From CAYQFQ01 sp964416925 (GTDB lineage: Bacteria > Patescibacteriota > Minisyncoccia > Phycocordibacterales > GWA1-40-21), in the NCBI GenBank assembly GCA_964416925.1, contig CAYQFQ010000005.1, positions 1-36,715 on the forward strand: a stretch of DNA of 36,715 nucleotides, given 5' to 3'. A program made the position numbers and the translations under genes. The first letter of the stretch is position 1; each line of letters begins with the position of its first letter. This document shows positions 33,090 through 36,715 of this stretch, one piece after another. The notes under the pieces were generated by a model. The model was not told the origin of the DNA. It ran no database searches and saw only the letters and a program-made list of their open reading frames with translations.

Positions 33090-33372
33090 AAAAAGGGAAT
33101 CTTAGGTAAGTACTGAATAAGTGTGCATTAAGTTGTACACCAACTTCTGAAAATCGGTTTGTGCGATGAGTCTTTCGAAAGGCTACCCTGTGAAAAAAAG
33201 CAGGCGCTAAGTAAATGTGATGGCAAAGCACTTAAACGATGGCCGACTACCATCCCGAAGAAGTTGAGGAAAATCTAGAGTCCTTAACCAAAAGAAAGGA
33301 AAGTGAGAGTCATCTTTTCTAACGTAAGCGCCACCAACGGTCTCGAGCAACCGGAAGTGTGGCGCTTTTTTT
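33090..33372 (+). ncRNA. Candidate structured RNA downstream of the 109-aa gene
   Basis: There is no open frame of note. At least five local stems occur in order: AAGTTG-TACAC-CAACTT (33130-33146), AGTCTTT/AAAGGCT (about 33169-33184), CCTG/CAGG (about 33187-33204), GATGG-CCGACTA-CCATC (33238-33254), AGAAAG/CTTTTCT (about 33294-33320), then the terminator. The composition is more balanced than the surroundings. It could be an independent small RNA, a 3' UTR element or an antitoxin-like RNA for the 109-aa gene. I found no match to RNase P, tmRNA, 6S or SRP RNA. The remaining gene-free stretch to 33548 holds the SPFH promoter and leader. Confidence 0.5.
33326..33372 (+). terminator. Terminator of the 109-aa/structured RNA unit
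   Basis: AAGCGCCAC pairs with GTGGCGCTT, with an inner CGGT/ACCG helix, followed by seven Ts. Confidence 0.9.
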
Positions 33373-33422
33373 ATGTAGTAAGGACAGTTATATGTAAAAA
33401 GTAATGCGAAATTAATGTTATT

Positions 33423-33431
33423 TGTTATAAT
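33423..33431 (+). promoter_or_regulatory. Extended -10 promoter of the SPFH operon
   Basis: TG-T-TATAAT; -35 weak. The transcript start would be about 33438, giving a ~110-base leader that contains the three-way junction. Confidence 0.55.
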
Positions 33432-33453
33432 ATAGTTATTATTAATTAATTAG

Positions 33454-33538
33454 CCCGAAAAAGATTTTGGCTTATGTAGAATTAAAGATTTTACAAGTAT
33501 CAACATTAGGTTGATACGTAAGCCAAAACTTTAACGGG
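33454..33538 (+). promoter_or_regulatory. Three-way-junction leader RNA upstream of the SPFH gene
   Basis: P1: TTTTGGCTTA (33465-33474) with TAAGCCAAAA (33519-33528), extended below by AAAG/CTTT and CCCG/CGGG. P2: TGTAGAAT (33475-33482) with ATTTTACA (33488-33495), loop TAAAG. P3: GTATCAAC (33497-33504) with GTTGATAC (33510-33517), loop ATTAG. Junction strands are 0, 1 and 1 bases. The TAA of one loop could pair with the TTA of the other. The element ends 10 bases before the SPFH ATG. It resembles riboswitch architecture but matches no class I know. Confidence 0.65.
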
Positions 33539-33548
33539 TAAAAATCAT

Positions 33549-34289
33549 ATGTGGTATTTTATTTTTATAATTGTTTTCTTTTTAGTAATAACAAGTGTTC
33601 GACAGATTAATCAGTATGAGAGAGGAGTTAAATTTACACTTGGTAAATTTACTTCCATTATGGAACCAGGATGGAGAATTGTGTGGCCTATCTTTCAGTC
33701 TTTTCAGAGAGTAGATGTCAGAACTAAAGCTGTTGATGTTCCGGATCAAAACGCCATAACAAGAGACAATGTTTCGGTTAGAGTTAACGCAGTTATCTAT
33801 TATAAGGTTAGTAATGCAAATATGGCAATTATTGAAGTTGAAGATTTCAGATATGCAATATCTCAGTATGCTCAGACTACTATGAGAAATATTGTCGGAG
33901 AGGTAACCCTAGATGAACTTCTTTCAAGTAGAGATAAAATTGCAGATAGGATTAGGGAAATAGTTGATAAAGAGACAGATGCTTGGGGGTTAAAAGTTCA
34001 GAATGTAGAACTAAAAGATGTAAGTCTCCCTGCTGATATGGAGAGAACGATTGGTAAGCAAGCTGAAGCAGAAAGAGAAAAGAGGGCTGTGATTATAAAT
34101 TCCGAAGGAGAGCTTGCTGCATCTGAAAATATCTCTAAGGCAGCAGAGATGCTTGCAAAAACTCCAGGAGCATTGCATTTGAGAACGTTGCAATCAATTA
34201 ATGATATGGCTTCAGACCAGAGCAATACTGTTGTATATATGGTTCCTGTTGAAGCGCTAAAGGCTCTTGAGGGTTTTATAAAGAAATAG
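33549..34289 (+). CDS. SPFH-domain (stomatin/slipin-like) membrane protein
   Basis: The protein has 246 residues. Residues 1-17 are an N-terminal membrane anchor. RQINQYERGVKFTLGKFTSIMEPGWRIVWP opens the SPFH domain, and DVPDQNAITRDNVSVRVNAVIYY and WGLKVQNVELKDVSLP are typical of slipins. The C-terminal helices (about 175-215) form the Ala/Glu-rich coiled coil used for oligomerisation. Such proteins assemble into membrane rings or microdomains. It is followed after two bases by a small membrane protein gene, likely a partner. Confidence 0.93.
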   Translation: MWYFIFIIVFFLVITSVRQINQYERGVKFTLGKFTSIMEPGWRIVWPIFQSFQRVDVRTKAVDVPDQNAITRDNVSVRVNAVIYYKVSNANMAIIEVEDFRYAISQYAQTTMRNIVGEVTLDELLSSRDKIADRIREIVDKETDAWGLKVQNVELKDVSLPADMERTIGKQAEAEREKRAVIINSEGELAASENISKAAEMLAKTPGALHLRTLQSINDMASDQSNTVVYMVPVEALKALEGFIKK

Positions 34290-34291
34290 AT

Positions 34292-34540
34292 ATGGAAGAA
34301 GAAAAAAACTTAAAGTTAGATGAAATAAAATCTATCCTGAATGATATACTCAAGGTTTTAAAACCTACTCGTTATCAATTGTTTATTCAAGGTCTCTGGA
34401 GGGCAGTAGGATATCTTGTGGGTTTAATTGTGGCAATTGTAGTTATAGGTTGGCTCTTGAACATTTTGGGTTTCATTCCATTTTTGAGTAACATCACTGA
34501 GACTTTAAAAGAAATACTTGAAGCTGTTAAAGGGAGATAG
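34292..34540 (+). CDS. Small membrane protein, DUF5665-like
   Basis: The protein has 82 residues. An amphipathic N-terminal helix (LDEIKSILNDILKVL) is followed by QLFIQGLWRAVGYLVGLIVAIVVIGWLL, one or two membrane helices, and an amphipathic tail. The pattern fits DUF5665 proteins. It begins two bases after the SPFH stop and is followed 11 bases later by the exonuclease. Confidence 0.7.
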   Translation: MEEEKNLKLDEIKSILNDILKVLKPTRYQLFIQGLWRAVGYLVGLIVAIVVIGWLLNILGFIPFLSNITETLKEILEAVKGR

Positions 34541-34551
34541 ATAATTATATT

Positions 34552-35262
34552 ATGCAAAAATTAATTTTTCTTGATACAGAGACAACCGGTAATGAAATAG
34601 GCAAAGATCGACTTTGTCAAATTTGTTATAAATACAACGGAAAGGTAAAAACAAATTACTTCAAACCGCCTGTTCCTATCTCTGTTAAAGCGATGAGTGT
34701 TACTCATATTACGAACAAGATGGTGGCCGACAAAGAAATATTTGCTGGCAGTGATACTGCGGAGGAATTACAATCATTACTCACTGACGGTATTCTCGTT
34801 GCTCATAATGCCAAGTTTGATATTGGCATGCTAGAAGCTGAAGGATTGTCCGTACCGAAATTTATTTGTACGTATAGAGTCTCAAGACATCTTGATGAAG
34901 AAGATAAAATCCCAGAATACAGTTTGCAGTTTTTGAGGTATTTTCTTGACCTTGATGTCTTAGGTGGTGCACATGATGCAGAAAGTGATGTTAATACTTT
35001 GTTTGCTTTGTTTGACAGACTACTGATAAAAATTAAAGAAAACGGTATGAGCGATAAAGATTCAATTGAAAAAATGGTAGAGATATCAAAGAATCCTGTA
35101 ATCTTTAAGAGATTTAACTTTGGAAAGCATAAAGGTAAAACTGTAGAGGAAATATCAAAAGAAGATAAAGGATATCTAGAATGGCTATTGAAAACAAAGC
35201 TTGAAGACGGAACTCAAGATGAAGATTGGATTTATACTTTAAAACATTATCTTGGAAAATAG
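34552..35262 (+). CDS. DnaQ-like 3'-5' exonuclease with C-terminal DUF3820-like domain
   Basis: The protein has 236 residues. The DEDDh exonuclease fold occupies ~1-165: FLDTETTG (Exo I), VAHNAKFDIGML (Exo II) and GGAHDAESDVNTL (Exo III His and Asp). The C-terminal part (about 180-236) carries FNFGKHKGKTVEEISKEDKGYLEWLL, the pattern of the small DUF3820-like domain found behind exonucleases. It probably trims single-stranded nucleic acid ends during repair. It is three bases from the next gene. Confidence 0.9.
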   Translation: MQKLIFLDTETTGNEIGKDRLCQICYKYNGKVKTNYFKPPVPISVKAMSVTHITNKMVADKEIFAGSDTAEELQSLLTDGILVAHNAKFDIGMLEAEGLSVPKFICTYRVSRHLDEEDKIPEYSLQFLRYFLDLDVLGGAHDAESDVNTLFALFDRLLIKIKENGMSDKDSIEKMVEISKNPVIFKRFNFGKHKGKTVEEISKEDKGYLEWLLKTKLEDGTQDEDWIYTLKHYLGK

Positions 35263-35265
35263 TTT

Positions 35266-35817
35266 ATGCATGGGAATCCTTTTTCATGCGAAGTGAAATA
35301 TAATTTAAAAAGAAGTAAAAGAGCAAAAAGAATGAGAATTGCCGTCTTTTGTGATGGACGAGTAGATGTTACTGTTCCAATATTTATAAAAGATAATATC
35401 GTAGATGAGTTTATAACTCAGAAAAAGAATTGGATATTAGATAAGGTTAATAATTTTCTTCAATATCCACAAAAAATGGTAGTGGTTAGAACAAAAAGAG
35501 ACTTCAAGAAATATAAAGATGAGGTATTAAATCTTGTGATAAATAGATTAAAACATTTTAACCAGTTTTATAACTACAAATACAATAGAGTAAGTGTTAA
35601 AAATCAAAAATCTAGGTGGGGAAGTTGTTCAAGAAAGGGAAACTTAAATTTTAATTACAAAATTCTCTTTTTGTCTGAGGAAGCTAGAGACTATATTATT
35701 GTTCACGAGCTATGTCACATTGAGGAATTTAACCATTCAAAGAATTTTTGGGATTTAGTGGAGAAAACAATACCAAACTTAATCGAAATTCGAAAAAGTC
35801 TCAAGATTTTTAGTTAA
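35266..35817 (+). CDS. YgjP-like (DUF45) metallopeptidase-domain protein
   Basis: The protein has 183 residues. KNQKSRWGSCSRKGNLNFNYKILF and VHELCHIEEFNHSKNFWDLVE are the family signatures; HELCH with a later His (NHSKNFW) is the zinc site. The N-terminal half is the KRSKRAKRMRI-type beta unit of this family. Members are small cytosolic metalloproteases of uncertain substrate. It is the last gene of the SPFH operon. Confidence 0.92.
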   Translation: MHGNPFSCEVKYNLKRSKRAKRMRIAVFCDGRVDVTVPIFIKDNIVDEFITQKKNWILDKVNNFLQYPQKMVVVRTKRDFKKYKDEVLNLVINRLKHFNQFYNYKYNRVSVKNQKSRWGSCSRKGNLNFNYKILFLSEEARDYIIVHELCHIEEFNHSKNFWDLVEKTIPNLIEIRKSLKIFS

Positions 35818-35911
35818 TTCTATTTTAAGCATGATGTTTGTATAATTCAGATAGATGTACATATTTTCTTATAGTCAAAGAAGATATTGTCGAATAATTC
35901 AAATTTAACTT

Positions 35912-36355
35912 ATGAAAATATCTAGCCAAGCTTTTAAAGATAATGAAAGAATGCCGAAAAAGTACACATGTGATGGAGAGAACATTAATCCACCACTTAA
36001 TATTTCTGGTGTACCCGAAAATGCAAAGAGCCTAGTGTTAATCATGGATGACCCAGATGCGCCAGATGGGACCTGGATTCATTGGGTGGTTTTTGATATC
36101 GACCCAAAGACTACGAGAATTGAAGAAGGTTCTATGCCAGTCGATGCGATAGAGGCAGAAAATAGTTCAGGAGAAGCAGATTACGAAGGCCCTTGTCCGC
36201 CATCTGGTACTCATAGGTATTATTTCAAGCTCTATGCCCTTGATACTAAAATAAATTTGAACGCAGCAGAAGAGAAGGCAAGAATAGATGAGGAGATGGA
36301 GGAACACATTTTGGATTATGCGGAGACCTATGGTGTGTATAGTCGCGAAAAGTAA
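35912..36355 (+). CDS. PEBP/YbhB-family protein (Raf kinase inhibitor-like)
   Basis: The 147-residue protein is the usual size. It has the signature DDPDAPDGTWIHWVVFDI, the anion-pocket segment EGPCPPSGTHRYYFKLYALD and the start CDGENINPPL. The family binds phosphorylated ligands or lipids; the bacterial role is unclear. A TATAAT at 35841-35846 may be its promoter with a leader of about 60 bases. Confidence 0.93.
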   Translation: MKISSQAFKDNERMPKKYTCDGENINPPLNISGVPENAKSLVLIMDDPDAPDGTWIHWVVFDIDPKTTRIEEGSMPVDAIEAENSSGEADYEGPCPPSGTHRYYFKLYALDTKINLNAAEEKARIDEEMEEHILDYAETYGVYSREK

Positions 36356-36444
36356 ATTTCGTTTGCTGTTGTGCTAAATGGGGTGTAGGTGGTTTATCAT
36401 GCTTGTTATTCATTTATATGACGCGACATATTAATCATAATTAT

Positions 36445-36466
36445 CCTTATATTATAAGGCTTTTTT
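36445..36466 (+). terminator. Weak terminator after the PEBP gene
   Basis: CCTTAT-ATT-ATAAGG followed by CTTTTTT; the stem is short and AT-rich. Confidence 0.5.
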
Positions 36467-36497
36467 GAGATATTAAATAATTAAATATATAAAACAC

Positions 36498-36525
36498 TTG
36501 ACAATTATGACAGATATGCTATACT
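36498..36525 (+). promoter_or_regulatory. Strong promoter near the window end
   Basis: TTGACA (36498-36503), a 16-base spacer and TATACT (36520-36525) with TGC before it (extended -10). One of the two best promoters seen in the window. Confidence 0.85.
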
Positions 36526-36531
36526 GGAAAT

Positions 36532-36715
36532 TAGAAATCCTTATAGAGGTTATGTGCAAGAGATTTCCGCTAGGAGATTACGGTCAAAAAAGGCCATTTG
36601 CACGATATTGAACAAATTCGGCCCCAAAAGCCAAAACGGCGCCAGGAGGTTAAATGCGCAAGCACGAACGATTATGAGGCTTTGAGAATTCAACGCCAAA
36701 CAAAAAAAGTCTACG
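36532..36715 (+). other. Structured leader or small RNA, cut by the window edge
   Basis: The transcript from the promoter above begins here. GTGCAA (36555-36560) can pair with TTGCAC (36598-36603). A perfect AGGAGG precedes ATG 36654, but that frame is only seven codons (stop 36675-36677). So it is either a leader with a tiny peptide or a non-coding RNA with a chance ribosome-binding site. It continues beyond the window. Confidence 0.4.

Noticed and set aside
33270..33290. GAGGAAA-TC segment resembling the first conserved region of RNase P RNA
   Set aside because: The remaining RNase P core elements are not found and too little sequence remains before the terminator.
36654..36677. Seven-codon frame behind a perfect AGGAGG
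   Set aside because: Too short to call as a gene; kept only as an observation.
1..36715. Possible recoding of TGA as glycine, known in some CPR lineages
   Set aside because: Several genes end naturally at TGA, including ATGA overlaps (5496-5499), so TGA is a stop here.
1..36715. CRISPR arrays, tRNA or rRNA genes
   Set aside because: No evenly spaced direct repeats, and no T-arm plus acceptor pattern was found on either strand by reading.

Overview
The window is AT-rich bacterial chromosome, most likely from a member of the Candidate Phyla Radiation (Patescibacteria, Parcubacteria/Nomurabacteria-like). This is inferred from the gene content: expanded stand-alone PEP-swivel proteins, an SPFH/DUF5665 pair, EF-hand-like anchored proteins with a Cys-rich tail, and a 19-residue basic protein. 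Most AT-rich genes also lack Shine-Dalgarno sites, and several appear leaderless. Genes end in TAA, TAG and TGA, so the standard bacterial code fits. No tRNA, rRNA or CRISPR array was found.

Layout. (1) 1-9134: a tightly packed, overlapping operon of six paralogous proteins that carry the phosphohistidine 'swivel' domain of PEP synthase/rifampicin phosphotransferase but no ATP-grasp domain, with one M20 amidohydrolase inside it. (2) 9135-11410: independent single-gene units: a G+C-richer histidine phosphatase on the minus strand, a PPC/DUF296 protein, a 19-aa micro-protein and a multi-spanning membrane protein. (3) 11440-16945: an operon of a CYTH phosphohydrolase/cyclase-like protein, an NDP-kinase-like protein, a histidine phosphatase, a seventh swivel protein, a 684-aa coiled-coil protein and an 89-aa partner. 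(4) 16950-19854: a second copy of the last two genes, in which the large protein carries an N-terminal histidine phosphatase domain. (5) 19868-22497: a VOC protein, an anchored EF-hand-like protein and a compositionally distinct xylose-isomerase-like protein. (6) 22526-28691: ABC-F ATPase, GIY-YIG protein, and a GT2 / P-type ATPase / GT2 block. (7) 28734-29982: an IS481-like element next to the 3' remnant of another gene. (8) 30070-32657: Nudix hydrolase, a RhuM-domain/histidine-kinase fusion and phosphatidylserine decarboxylase. (9) 32752-33372: an orphan 109-aa gene followed by a multi-hairpin candidate RNA. (10) 33423-36466: a three-way-junction leader, then SPFH, DUF5665, DnaQ-like exonuclease, YgjP-like protease and PEBP genes. 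(11) 36498-36715: a strong promoter and a structured leader cut by the window edge.

The central idea is that regions 1, 3 and 4 concentrate protein families that work through a phosphorylated histidine or other phosphoryl chemistry: seven swivel domains, three histidine-phosphatase domains, one NDPK-like protein and one CYTH protein, plus a histidine kinase further along. This looks like an undescribed phosphotransfer or phosphohistidine module, but that is inference from domains and gene order. The other strong candidates are the RhuM-kinase fusion, the duplicated coiled-coil module with exchanged N-termini, the three-way-junction leader at 33454-33538, the candidate RNA at 33090-33372, and a set of atypical single-gene units with strong ribosome-binding sites and terminators.
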